A stretch of DNA of 8,214 bases from JBLNDG01 sp050261415 (GTDB lineage Bacteria; Bacillota; Clostridia; Lutisporales; Lutisporaceae). This document shows positions 1-5,367 of this stretch, piece by piece. The first letter of the stretch is position 1. Every line of letters starts with the position of its first letter. The stretch covers positions 1 to 8,214 of the forward strand of contig JBLNDG010000023.1 in NCBI GenBank assembly GCA_050261415.1, read 5' to 3'. The translations under genes were made by a program, and so were the position numbers. The notes beneath the pieces were generated by a model. That model searched no databases. It was not told where the DNA came from and saw only the letters and a list, made by a program, of their open reading frames with translations.

Positions 1-321
1 GACTCCTATGTTAATGTAGTGGGCGGAATTAAGCTGAATGAGCCTGCTGCCGACCTCGGGGTAATTGCTTCTATAGCATCAAGCTTCAGGGACAGAGAGA
101 TTGATGAAGGTACTGTAATAATCGGCGAAGTAGGGCTTGCCGGAGAAGTAAGGGCGGTAAACTTCATGGAGAAACGGATAAATGAAGCAGCCAAACTCGG
201 ATTTAAAAGGTGTGTTGTACCGCATAATAATTTAAAAATGCTCAGCGGCAAATTTGAAATAGATGTTGCAGGAGTTTCAAGCGTAAATGAAATGCTTGAT
301 ATTGTATTAGGAGGTAAGTAA
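1..321 (+). CDS. radA: DNA repair protein RadA, C-terminal fragment
   Basis: This is the last 106 codons of a gene that begins upstream of the window; the frame is open from base 1 to the TAA at 319-321. The segment VNVVGGIKLNEPAADLG, followed by ASSFRDR, VIIGEVGLAGEVRAV and AAKLGFKRCVVP, is the C-terminal Lon-protease-like domain of the RadA/Sms family. From family knowledge, RadA is a RecA-like ATPase and helicase that promotes branch migration and processing of recombination intermediates; its Lon-like domain is structural and not proteolytic. The zinc finger, Walker A and KNRFG motifs would lie upstream and cannot be checked. The stop codon directly abuts the disA start, so the two genes are surely cotranscribed. 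In Bacillus RadA is reported to interact with DisA and lower its cyclase activity, so the pairing is functionally sensible. Confidence 0.95.
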   Translation, partial: DSYVNVVGGIKLNEPAADLGVIASIASSFRDREIDEGTVIIGEVGLAGEVRAVNFMEKRINEAAKLGFKRCVVPHNNLKMLSGKFEIDVAGVSSVNEMLDIVLGGK

Positions 322-1401
322 ATGAGGGACGAAGCAAACAGGGATGATGGCCTTCTAAGCTGTCTTAAGATGGTAGCACCAGGCACATCACTCCGGGAAG
401 GCCTTGAAAGCGTTTTGAAAGCCAAAACCGGAGGCCTTATCGTGATTTCGGACAGCAAGGAAATAATGTCGCTTGTTGATGGGGGATTTAATATCAATGC
501 GGACTTTTCGCCGGCATATCTTTATGAACTTGCAAAAATGGATGGCGCAATCATACTCAGCCGGGATGCAAAAAAAATATTATATGCAAACACCCAGCTT
601 ATACCTGACCCGTCGATACCTTCATCAGAAACCGGCATAAGGCACAGGTCGGCAGAAAGGGTCGCCAGGCAGACGGGGGAGCTTGTCATATCTATTTCTC
701 AGAGGAGAAACATTATAACCATATATAAAGGTTATTTAAAATATGTTCTCAAGGACCTGAGCATAATTCTGTCAAAAGCTAATCAGGCGCTGCAGACGCT
801 GACCAAATACAAATCCGTACTTGACAGAACTTTGGCCAACCTTGGGGCTTTGGAATTTGATGATATGGTTACATTGCTTGACGTTGTAGTAGCAGTACAA
901 AAAATAGAGATTGTAATTAGAATAGTAAGCGAGGTAGAAAGATACATATATGAACTGGGAAGCGAAGGCAGGCTTGTGAGCATGCAGTTGGAAGAGCTGG
1001 TACTGGGGGTGAAGGAAGAGGAAATACTGCTGGTCAGGGATTATCTCCCCAAAGAGGAGGCCAAGAATTACAAGGAAGTAATTAGGACCCTGAGGAACCA
1101 ATCCTCTGATGACCTGCTGGATCTTTCACTTGTTGCAAAAATTATGGGGCTTGGCAATAATATCAATACTATGGATTTGCCGATATCAACAAGAGGATTC
1201 AGGATACTCAACAAGATTCCAAGATTGCCCATGAACATCATCGAAAATCTTGTATTGTATTTTGATAAGCTGCAGCGGATTCTTGGAGCCTCTGTAGAGG
1301 AACTGGACGATGTGGAAGGCATAGGAGAAGTAAGGGCCAGAATTATAAAAGAGAACCTGAAGAGAGTCTATGAGCAGATACAGACCGAAAGACATCTTTA
1401 A
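322..1401 (+). CDS. disA: DNA integrity scanning protein DisA, diadenylate cyclase
   Basis: The 359-residue product matches full-length DisA. It makes c-di-AMP from two ATP and, in the known family, forms an octamer that binds branched DNA and reports chromosome integrity. The N-terminal DAC domain (about 1-145) has VAPGTSLREGLE near 18, YELAKMDGAIILS with the metal-binding Asp74-Gly75-Ala76, and the ATP-binding GIRHRSAERVARQTG at 105-119 (RHR at 107-109). A helical linker follows (about 150-290). The C-terminal helix-hairpin-helix DNA-binding domain contains NKIPRLPMNIIENLV (297-311) and VEGIGEVRARII (331-342). The ATG at 322 lies 7 bases after AGGAGG (309-314), which sits inside the end of radA. 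Transcription probably ends at the hairpin at 1416-1454. All active-site motifs are present, so the protein should be functional. Confidence 0.97.
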   Translation: MRDEANRDDGLLSCLKMVAPGTSLREGLESVLKAKTGGLIVISDSKEIMSLVDGGFNINADFSPAYLYELAKMDGAIILSRDAKKILYANTQLIPDPSIPSSETGIRHRSAERVARQTGELVISISQRRNIITIYKGYLKYVLKDLSIILSKANQALQTLTKYKSVLDRTLANLGALEFDDMVTLLDVVVAVQKIEIVIRIVSEVERYIYELGSEGRLVSMQLEELVLGVKEEEILLVRDYLPKEEAKNYKEVIRTLRNQSSDDLLDLSLVAKIMGLGNNINTMDLPISTRGFRILNKIPRLPMNIIENLVLYFDKLQRILGASVEELDDVEGIGEVRARIIKENLKRVYEQIQTERHL

Positions 1402-1415
1402 ATAATGGTAAAACA

Positions 1416-1457
1416 AAATCCTGTTAACTGTCTTTACGATAGCTAACAGGGTTTATT
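1416..1457. terminator. Bidirectional intrinsic terminator between convergent disA and the minus-strand gene
   Basis: AAATCCTGTTA (1416-1426) pairs with TAACAGGGTTT (1444-1454) through 11 pairs with one G-U. After one A-C mismatch the stem continues as CTGTC (1428-1432) with GATAG (1438-1442) around the loop TTTAC. The plus side ends in a T-rich tract (TTTATTTAT). The minus side reads into TTTTGTTTTA, so the element can terminate both converging genes. Confidence 0.85.
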
Positions 1458-1463
1458 TATCTC

Positions 1464-1859
1464 TTAGAAAAGATTGTATATACCTAAGGTGTGCATCTTT
1501 TCGTACTCCTTCAGGAGTACGTCATACATATTGATATCCAGTACATTGCATAAAGCTGCTATATAGAAAAGATTATTGCCCAGTTCCTTCTCTATTACAT
1601 CCCTGCAATTGTTACAAAGGTTTCCCTTGAGATGAGTATCCATGTAATTTTTAAGGTCCTGCAAAGATACTTCTTCGGTGTAGTTTTGTTTTTTTGAATT
1701 GACTTCAATACACCCGCAGGATGTGACTGCTTTAACCACAGCCCTATTGACTCTGGCTTGTGACTCCTGATACTTTGTCAGCACGTCAAGTATGCTTTTA
1801 TGACGGATCAGGAGTTCCCCGACGCTGTCCTGGAAGTGATCGTAAAGCAAATCTTTCAT
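1464..1859 (-). CDS. Small cysteine-containing protein with MazG-like C-terminus (probably the clostridial family annotated DUF1573)
   Basis: The product is 131 residues, with ATG at 1859 and AGGAG at 1869-1873 on the minus strand, 9 bases upstream. It resembles a short protein often found next to disA/carD in Clostridia and, from memory, labelled DUF1573; I cannot confirm the family name here. Residues 1-45 are helical and charged (SILDVLTKYQESQARVNRAVVKAV). They are followed by a CxC (Cys48, Cys50) and later a CxxC (Cys82, Cys85), a spacing that could hold a zinc ion. Residues 89-120 (IEKELGNNLFYIAALCNVL) resemble the ELGDxLFYLAAL helix of MazG-type nucleotide pyrophosphohydrolases. The usual metal-binding Asp is Asn here and the first EExxE helix is not obvious, so hydrolase activity is doubtful. 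There is no signal peptide or membrane segment. It has a near-consensus promoter of its own (1967-1995) and is a monocistronic unit convergent with disA. Function unknown. Confidence 0.85.
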   Translation of the reverse strand: MKDLLYDHFQDSVGELLIRHKSILDVLTKYQESQARVNRAVVKAVTSCGCIEVNSKKQNYTEEVSLQDLKNYMDTHLKGNLCNNCRDVIEKELGNNLFYIAALCNVLDINMYDVLLKEYEKMHTLGIYNLF

Positions 1860-1966
1860 TATGTATCACTCCTAAATAATAGTAAACATAAAATGTACTA
1901 TAAGTTTATGGAAACAACTAATAGTTATGATTAAACTTGAATTCCATACAACTGCTCTATACACTA

Positions 1967-1995
1967 ATTATAAATATCTGGAATTGCAATGTCAA
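1967..1995 (-). promoter_or_regulatory. Consensus sigma-A promoter for the minus-strand gene
   Basis: Read on the minus strand, TTGACA (1995-1990) and TATAAT (1972-1967) are separated by exactly 17 bases, a full match to the sigma-A consensus at both hexamers. A start near 1960 would give a leader of about 100 bases before the ATG at 1859. I see no obvious riboswitch or attenuator in that AT-rich leader. Confidence 0.8.
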
Positions 1996-2006
1996 TTTAT
2001 AATTGA
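1992..2006. repeat. Palindrome between the two divergent -35 elements
   Basis: TCAATT (1992-1997), spacer TAT, AATTGA (2001-2006) is a perfect 6-3-6 inverted repeat. It overlaps the -35 hexamers of both the minus-strand promoter (1990-1995) and the carD promoter (2003-2008). It could be an operator controlling both genes. It could also simply reflect two facing TTGA-type -35 boxes in AT-rich DNA. Confidence 0.5.
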
Positions 2007-2031
2007 AATATGGACATTCTATTAATCTAAT
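2003..2031 (+). promoter_or_regulatory. Likely sigma-A promoter for carD
   Basis: TTGAAA (2003-2008) and TCTAAT (2026-2031) are 17 bases apart, each matching the sigma-A consensus at five of six positions. The start point would be near 2038, leaving a leader of about 59 bases before carD. It is back-to-back with the minus-strand promoter, the two -35 boxes being 7 bases apart. An alternative TATAAT at 2066-2071 lacks a properly spaced -35. Confidence 0.6.
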
Positions 2032-2096
2032 TAAATAGTGGAAGCATTGTCATATATTGGTAATTTATAATCAACTTTTTAATTAGGAGGTAAATT

Positions 2097-2594
2097 ATGT
2101 TTAATATAGGTGATAAAGTTGTATATCCACGCTATGGGGCTGGTATAATAGAGGCTATAGAGGAAAAGGAAATACTCGGGGGTAAGTGCAAATATTATGT
2201 TCTAAGGATACCTCTCGGTGACATGCGGGTAATGGTGCCGATAGAGAACATAGAGGCATATGGAATAAGGAGCATAATACCCTTTGATAAGGTAGAAGAG
2301 GTTTTCAGTATTTTATCTTCCGGACCAAGCAATATGAACAGGAACTGGAGCAAGAGATACAGAGAAAATGAGGTAAAGATAAGGCATGGGGATATATTTG
2401 AAATTGCCGAAATTGTAAAAAACCTCACTATAGCTGACAGGGACAAGAAGCTTTCTACGGGTGAAAAGAGAATGCTGGAGACGGCGAGACAGATTTTAAT
2501 AAGCGAACTAATGCTTGTCCTGAACAAATCTATGGAAAAAGTGGAAGAAGTTACTGAAAGCCTAATAAAACATAGTCATAAAGCCGAAATATAA
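2097..2594 (+). CDS. carD: CarD family transcriptional regulator
   Basis: The product is 165 residues, the usual CarD length. The N-terminal Tudor-like RNA polymerase interaction domain (about 1-60) begins FNIGDKVVYPRYGAGII and continues with KYYVLRIPLGDMRVMVPIENI. The C-terminal helical domain (about 65-160) has NWSKRYRENEVKIRHGDIFEIAEIV split over 83-107 and the signature LSTGEKRML at 119-127. Trp84 corresponds to the tryptophan that in mycobacterial CarD wedges into the upstream edge of the -10 region. From family knowledge, the protein binds the RNA polymerase beta subunit and stabilises open complexes, affecting rRNA and housekeeping promoters. The ATG at 2097 is 6 bases after AGGAGG (2085-2090). 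The gene probably starts a transcript from 2003-2031, and the following yacL has an additional promoter. No strong terminator separates them; only a weak A/U hairpin is present (2617-2643). Confidence 0.95.
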   Translation: MFNIGDKVVYPRYGAGIIEAIEEKEILGGKCKYYVLRIPLGDMRVMVPIENIEAYGIRSIIPFDKVEEVFSILSSGPSNMNRNWSKRYRENEVKIRHGDIFEIAEIVKNLTIADRDKKLSTGEKRMLETARQILISELMLVLNKSMEKVEEVTESLIKHSHKAEI

Positions 2595-2610
2595 TAATAT
2601 AATATATGAT

Positions 2611-2709
2611 TTGCTTAAAAAATAATATCAATGGTTGTTTTTTATAGCTGCTAAATTTGTTATAATACAATTGGATTATAATTGCTTAAAAAGTACCAAA
2701 ATGGTTATA
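2611..2709 (+). repeat. Imperfect direct repeat flanking the yacL promoter
   Basis: TTGCTTAAAAA at 2611-2621 recurs at 2682-2692. Both copies are followed after 8-9 variable bases by ATGGTT (2631-2636 and 2701-2706). The copies are 71 bases apart and bracket the extended -10 promoter at 2658-2666. The second lies between the probable transcription start and the yacL ribosome binding site. Role unknown; a local duplication or a regulator site is possible. Confidence 0.5.
2658..2666 (+). promoter_or_regulatory. Extended -10 promoter for yacL
   Basis: TGTTATAAT is a TGn-extended perfect -10 box (TATAAT at 2661-2666). The -35 region is only a T-rich stretch (TTTTTT at 17-base spacing, or TTGTTT at 20), as is typical of extended -10 promoters. 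Transcription would start near 2673, about 60 bases before yacL. Confidence 0.6.
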
Positions 2710-2717
2710 CTTAATAC

Positions 2718-2725
2718 AGGAGGTG
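2718..2725 (+). promoter_or_regulatory. Ribosome binding site that fixes the yacL TTG start
   Basis: AGGAGGTG is a near-perfect Shine-Dalgarno sequence. The in-frame GTG at 2723 lies inside it and cannot be used efficiently. The TTG at 2732 is 8 bases past AGGAGG, so it is the probable start. Confidence 0.75.
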
Positions 2726-2731
2726 AACTTA

Positions 2732-3856
2732 TTGATAAGAAAATTTTTTGTTTGGGTGTTAATGATTTTAGGAGTTGCTTCGGGTTCAGAAATTACTTAT
2801 CTTTTAATTAACTATTTGCATGTAACTGAGATTTTCGGTTATAGTGTGTCAGGGACTAACCTTATTGTGTATCTATTGCTTGGTGGGGCTATCGGCGGAA
2901 TAATATTTTATTTAATATCATCTTGGCTGATAAATATTGGTAAAGAGTCTACCTTTAAAGTGGAAAGGATGCTCCAGCGAATTCCTGCCAGTGAGATAAT
3001 CGTAGGTGCAATGGGCCTCATTATTGGCCTTATAATCGCTTACCTTATAAGCAGTGGCCCGATAAAGCTGATTCCTTTCGCTTGGCTTGGCACTTTACTT
3101 TCGATAATTATTTATATACTTTTAGGTTACTTGGGTATTAGTATATCCGTCAAGAAGAGAGAAGATTTATTCGGTGCACTTTCCCCGTGGCGAAGAACCA
3201 TGCAAAAGGACAAAGACAGGACGATAGCTAAGGTAGAAAACTCAGTGCAGCCGAAGATACTGGATACAAGTGTTATAATAGACGGAAGAATAGCAGACAT
3301 ATGCAAAACGGGCTTTATTGAGGGGCCGCTTATAATACCGTCTTTTGTACTTGAGGAACTCAGACATATTGCCGACTCATCCGATGCGCTTAAAAGGAAC
3401 AGAGGCCGGAGAGGCTTGGATATACTGAACAAGATACAAAAAGAGCTGGAAATAAATGTTGAGATTATTGAGAAGGATTTTGACGAACTGTCGGAAGTTG
3501 ACACCAAGCTTTTAAAGCTTGCGCAATTCATGAACGGCAAGGTTATAACCAACGACTATAATCTTAATAAAGTTGCAGAGTTCCAGAGGGTTCCTGTTCT
3601 GAACATCAATGAACTTGCAAATGCAGTTAAACCCGTTGTGCTCCCAGGAGAAGAAATGGTAGTTCAGGTTATCAAGGATGGTAAGGAATTTGGTCAGGGA
3701 GTCGCATACCTTGATGATGGAACTATGATAGTAGTTGACGGAGGAAAACGCTATATAGGAGAAACCATAGAGGTTGTAGTTACAAGCGTACTCCAAACTG
3801 CTGCTGGAAGAATGATATTTGTGAAGCCGAAATCAGCTATTGATAAGGTATCATAA
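2732..3856 (+). CDS. yacL: Membrane-anchored PIN/TRAM domain protein (YacL family)
   Basis: From the TTG at 2732 the product is 374 residues, close to B. subtilis YacL. Four hydrophobic membrane segments occupy about residues 2-28, 43-68, 89-108 and 114-140. A PIN nuclease-fold domain follows (about 175-295). Its acidic residues are visible at the expected places: Asp178 in LDTSVIIDGR, Asp184, the Glu pair at 208-209 in LEELRHIAD, Asp257 in VDTKLL and Asp275 in TNDYNL. A TRAM domain (about 303-368) with VVQVIKDGKEFGQGVAYLDD and a conserved GGKRYIGETI segment suggests RNA binding. Family knowledge supports a metal-dependent RNase or RNA-binding role at the membrane, but no defined substrate is established. 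The carD-yacL-ispD order is common in Firmicutes. A strong terminator follows at 3891-3937. Confidence 0.93.
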   Translation: MIRKFFVWVLMILGVASGSEITYLLINYLHVTEIFGYSVSGTNLIVYLLLGGAIGGIIFYLISSWLINIGKESTFKVERMLQRIPASEIIVGAMGLIIGLIIAYLISSGPIKLIPFAWLGTLLSIIIYILLGYLGISISVKKREDLFGALSPWRRTMQKDKDRTIAKVENSVQPKILDTSVIIDGRIADICKTGFIEGPLIIPSFVLEELRHIADSSDALKRNRGRRGLDILNKIQKELEINVEIIEKDFDELSEVDTKLLKLAQFMNGKVITNDYNLNKVAEFQRVPVLNINELANAVKPVVLPGEEMVVQVIKDGKEFGQGVAYLDDGTMIVVDGGKRYIGETIEVVVTSVLQTAAGRMIFVKPKSAIDKVS

Positions 3857-3890
3857 CACCCAAAAGTACATTAACATCATTAACGAGTGT

Positions 3891-3937
3891 AAAACCATGA
3901 ACTTCAACGCAGTTAACAAGTTGGAGTCATGGTTTTT
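3891..3937 (+). terminator. Strong intrinsic terminator after yacL
   Basis: AAAACCATGA (3891-3900) pairs perfectly with TCATGGTTTT (3927-3936). After a single bulged A, CTTCAA (3902-3907) pairs with TTGGAG (3921-3926) including one G-U. The stem of about 16 pairs has a 13-base loop and ends in TTTTT. It separates yacL from ispD. Its A-rich 5' side gives a T tract on the other strand as well. Confidence 0.85.
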
Positions 3938-3971
3938 CCATATCATAATATCTGAGAGGATTGTGATCACT

Positions 3972-4661
3972 ATGAATACTGCTGTCATTGTTGCGGCAGG
4001 CAGAGGAACGAGAATGGGAGCCGGAATAAACAAGCAGTTTATTCCTTTGCTTGATAAGCCTGTTTTGGCTCACACACTGGCTGCATTTCAGAAAAGCAGC
4101 GGAATAGACAGTATAATACTCGTTGCCGGGAAGGATGAACTGCAGTTCTGCAAGAAACAGGTACTGAACGCATATGGGTTCGCCAAGGTGGACAAGCTGG
4201 TGGAGGGTGGAAGCATAAGACAGGAATCCGTGTATAACGGGCTTTTAGAAGTTGATAAAAGAAGTGAAATAGTACTTATCCATGACGGTGCAAGACCTAT
4301 AGTCAAGCAGGAGCTGATAAACAGGTGTATTGAAGGAGCAAAGGCTTATGGTGCAGTATCTGCAGGTGTTCCTATCAAGGAAACTGTAAAAATGGTAACC
4401 AGGGACCATTGCGTAGAATATACCCCAAATCGTGAAAACGTTTGGGTGACTCAGACTCCTCAAGCATTTAAACTTGAAATAATCATGAGCGCTCATGAAA
4501 ATGCAAGGAGAAAAGGAATTATCGGAACCGATGATGCATCTCTTGTTGAGTGTGGAGGGTCAGTTGTCAGAATGATAGAGGGTTATTATGAAAATATAAA
4601 GATAACCACACCGGAAGACCTTATAACAGCTGAGACGGTATTACGGACAATTGAACTGTAA
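3972..4661 (+). CDS. ispD: 2-C-methyl-D-erythritol 4-phosphate cytidylyltransferase (IspD)
   Basis: The product is 229 residues from ATG 3972, the normal IspD size. It transfers CMP from CTP to MEP, giving CDP-ME, the third step of the MEP isoprenoid pathway. The nucleotide-binding loop AVIVAAGRGTRMG (4-16) with Arg14 and Lys21 (INKQF) matches catalytic Arg20/Lys27 of E. coli. Also present are LIHDGARP with Asp105, KETVK with Thr138, Arg154 in TPNRENVW, TQTPQAF (160-166), TDDASL (186-191) and Lys210 in NIKITTPEDL. The frame is open upstream to 3840, but that stretch runs through the terminator and has no family similarity. AGAGG at 3955-3959 is rather far (12 bases) from ATG 3972; GTG 3963 is a less likely start because it is too close. 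A weak promoter (TTGGAG 3921, CATAAT 3944) overlaps the terminator, so expression may rely partly on readthrough. Confidence 0.95.
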   Translation: MNTAVIVAAGRGTRMGAGINKQFIPLLDKPVLAHTLAAFQKSSGIDSIILVAGKDELQFCKKQVLNAYGFAKVDKLVEGGSIRQESVYNGLLEVDKRSEIVLIHDGARPIVKQELINRCIEGAKAYGAVSAGVPIKETVKMVTRDHCVEYTPNRENVWVTQTPQAFKLEIIMSAHENARRKGIIGTDDASLVECGGSVVRMIEGYYENIKITTPEDLITAETVLRTIEL

Positions 4662-4703
4662 TCTCCCGATGGAGATACAGGAATTTTGAAGCTAAACTGT
4701 TAA

Positions 4704-4743
4704 AATATGAAGGAATATGTCAAAATATGTGGAATAATATAAT
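4704..4743 (+). promoter_or_regulatory. Period-10 AATATG repeats and -10 box upstream of the hemerythrin gene
   Basis: AATATG occurs at 4704-4709, 4714-4719 and 4724-4729, exactly one helical turn apart. It is followed by TATAAT at 4738-4743. No good -35 hexamer lies at normal spacing, so the repeats occupy the place where an activator would help RNA polymerase. The start would be near 4750, leaving a leader of about 55 bases. The AT-richness of the region means chance cannot be excluded. Confidence 0.4.
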
Positions 4744-4804
4744 AACGGCAGCCTGGCAGGTTATGGTATAAGCTGCTGAAATACACATGTTTGGAGGTTA
4801 TTTT

Positions 4805-5209
4805 ATGGCAATAGCGTGGAGGGAAGACCTCAGCATAGGGGTTGAAAAAATTGACAGCCAGCATAAGGAACTGATAAGCAGGATAGACGGGTTATTTGAG
4901 GCTTGCAACAAAGGCAAGGGGAAAGAAGAAGTAGTAAAAGTAATAGATTACCTTGGAGATTATGTGATAGTTCATTTTTCTGATGAGGAAGAACTTCAGA
5001 AAAAGTATGGGTATCCCGAATATAACAGCCATAAGAAGATGCATGCACAGTTTATCGAGGATTTCAAGGGATTGAAGGGGCAGCTTGAGAAGGAAGGTGT
5101 AACACCTGCACTGATAATACAAATGAACCGCAAGCTTCTTGACTGGCTGCTTAATCATATAAAGAAAGTAGATAAGCAGTTGGGAGTATTCCTAAAGGAC
5201 AAAATGTAA
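4805..5209 (+). CDS. Bacteriohemerythrin (diiron oxygen-binding protein)
   Basis: The product is a 134-residue single-domain, soluble hemerythrin with no signal peptide. It begins MAIAWREDLSIGVEKIDSQHKEL, the standard N-terminus. All seven predicted iron ligands are present with family spacing: His20 (DSQH), His57 and Glu61 (HFSDEE), His76 and His80 (HKKMH), His118 and Asp123 (HIKKVD). Such proteins reversibly bind O2 at a non-heme diiron site; in anaerobes they are proposed to sense, store or scavenge oxygen. ATG 4805 is 7 bases after GGAGG (4793-4797); an in-frame ATG at 4787 precedes the ribosome site and is rejected. The gene has its own upstream region and a strong terminator at 5221, so it appears to be a separate unit set between ispD and ispF. 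Confidence 0.95.
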   Translation: MAIAWREDLSIGVEKIDSQHKELISRIDGLFEACNKGKGKEEVVKVIDYLGDYVIVHFSDEEELQKKYGYPEYNSHKKMHAQFIEDFKGLKGQLEKEGVTPALIIQMNRKLLDWLLNHIKKVDKQLGVFLKDKM

Positions 5210-5220
5210 AGAGTAATATT

Positions 5221-5260
5221 AACAGCCATGTATAGTTATATTGATATACATGGCTGTTTT
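5221..5260 (+). terminator. Intrinsic terminator after the hemerythrin gene
   Basis: AACAGCCATGTATA (5221-5234) pairs perfectly over 14 bases with TATACATGGCTGTT (5245-5258) around a 10-base loop, ending in TTTT (5257-5260). It begins 12 bases after the hemerythrin stop codon and isolates that gene from the downstream macrodomain operon. Confidence 0.9.
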
Positions 5261-5317
5261 GCTAGCATTTGAATTCAATGTAAAATGTTTAGTGCAAAAC
5301 ATAAAGATAGTGTATAT

Positions 5318-5323
5318 TATAAT
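5318..5323 (+). promoter_or_regulatory. Possible -10 box of the macrodomain-ispF operon promoter
   Basis: A perfect TATAAT (5318-5323) lies 45 bases before the TTG start and downstream of the strong terminator, where a promoter is needed. No convincing -35 hexamer is found at 16-19 bases, and the surrounding DNA is very AT-rich. The exact promoter is therefore uncertain. Confidence 0.4.
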
Positions 5324-5355
5324 TATAAGATAAAAATCCTAATGCATAATGCCAA

Positions 5356-5363
5356 GAGGTGAT
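5356..5363 (+). promoter_or_regulatory. Ribosome binding site that fixes the macrodomain TTG start
   Basis: GAGGTGAT is an uninterrupted eight-base match to the anti-Shine-Dalgarno complement. In-frame GTG 5359 and ATG 5362 fall inside it, whereas TTG 5368 lies 8 bases after GAGG. The TTG start also gives residue numbering identical to E. coli YmdB. Confidence 0.75.
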
Positions 5364-5367
5364 GAAA

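Noticed and set aside
424..451. Considered a hairpin or attenuator in early disA
   Set aside because: Only short GGC/GCC complementarity within coding sequence; no T tract and no reason to expect premature termination.
634..678. DisA active-site block reads GIRHRSAER instead of the often quoted GTRHRTAER
   Set aside because: The second position varies in genuine DisA proteins (B. subtilis, as I recall it, has Met there) and Thr to Ser is conservative; the RHR core is intact.
1860..1966. Riboswitch (for example a c-di-AMP sensing RNA) in the leader of the minus-strand gene
   Set aside because: AT-rich with no conserved pairing or motif that I can recognise, and no terminator-antiterminator arrangement.
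2047..2071. TTGTCA plus TATAAT upstream of carD as promoter
   Set aside because: The spacer is only 13 bases, too short for sigma-A; the pair at 2003-2031 has 17-base spacing.
2617..2643. A/U-only hairpin after carD as terminator
   Set aside because: AAAAAATAA with TTGTTTTTT forms nine weak pairs with no G-C content; unlikely to stop polymerase well, so not listed as a terminator.
3840..3971. N-terminal extension of ispD in the same open frame
   Set aside because: The 44 codons overlap the yacL end and the terminator hairpin, have no IspD similarity and no ribosome site; ATG 3972 gives the standard N-terminus.
4661..4676. Hairpin ATCTCC-CGAT-GGAGAT right after ispD as terminator
   Set aside because: Six-pair stem without a following T tract; transcription probably is not stopped here with certainty.
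4748..4776. GCAGC/GCTGC inverted repeat in the hemerythrin leader as a regulatory hairpin
   Set aside because: Five-pair stem with a 19-base loop; too weak to claim.
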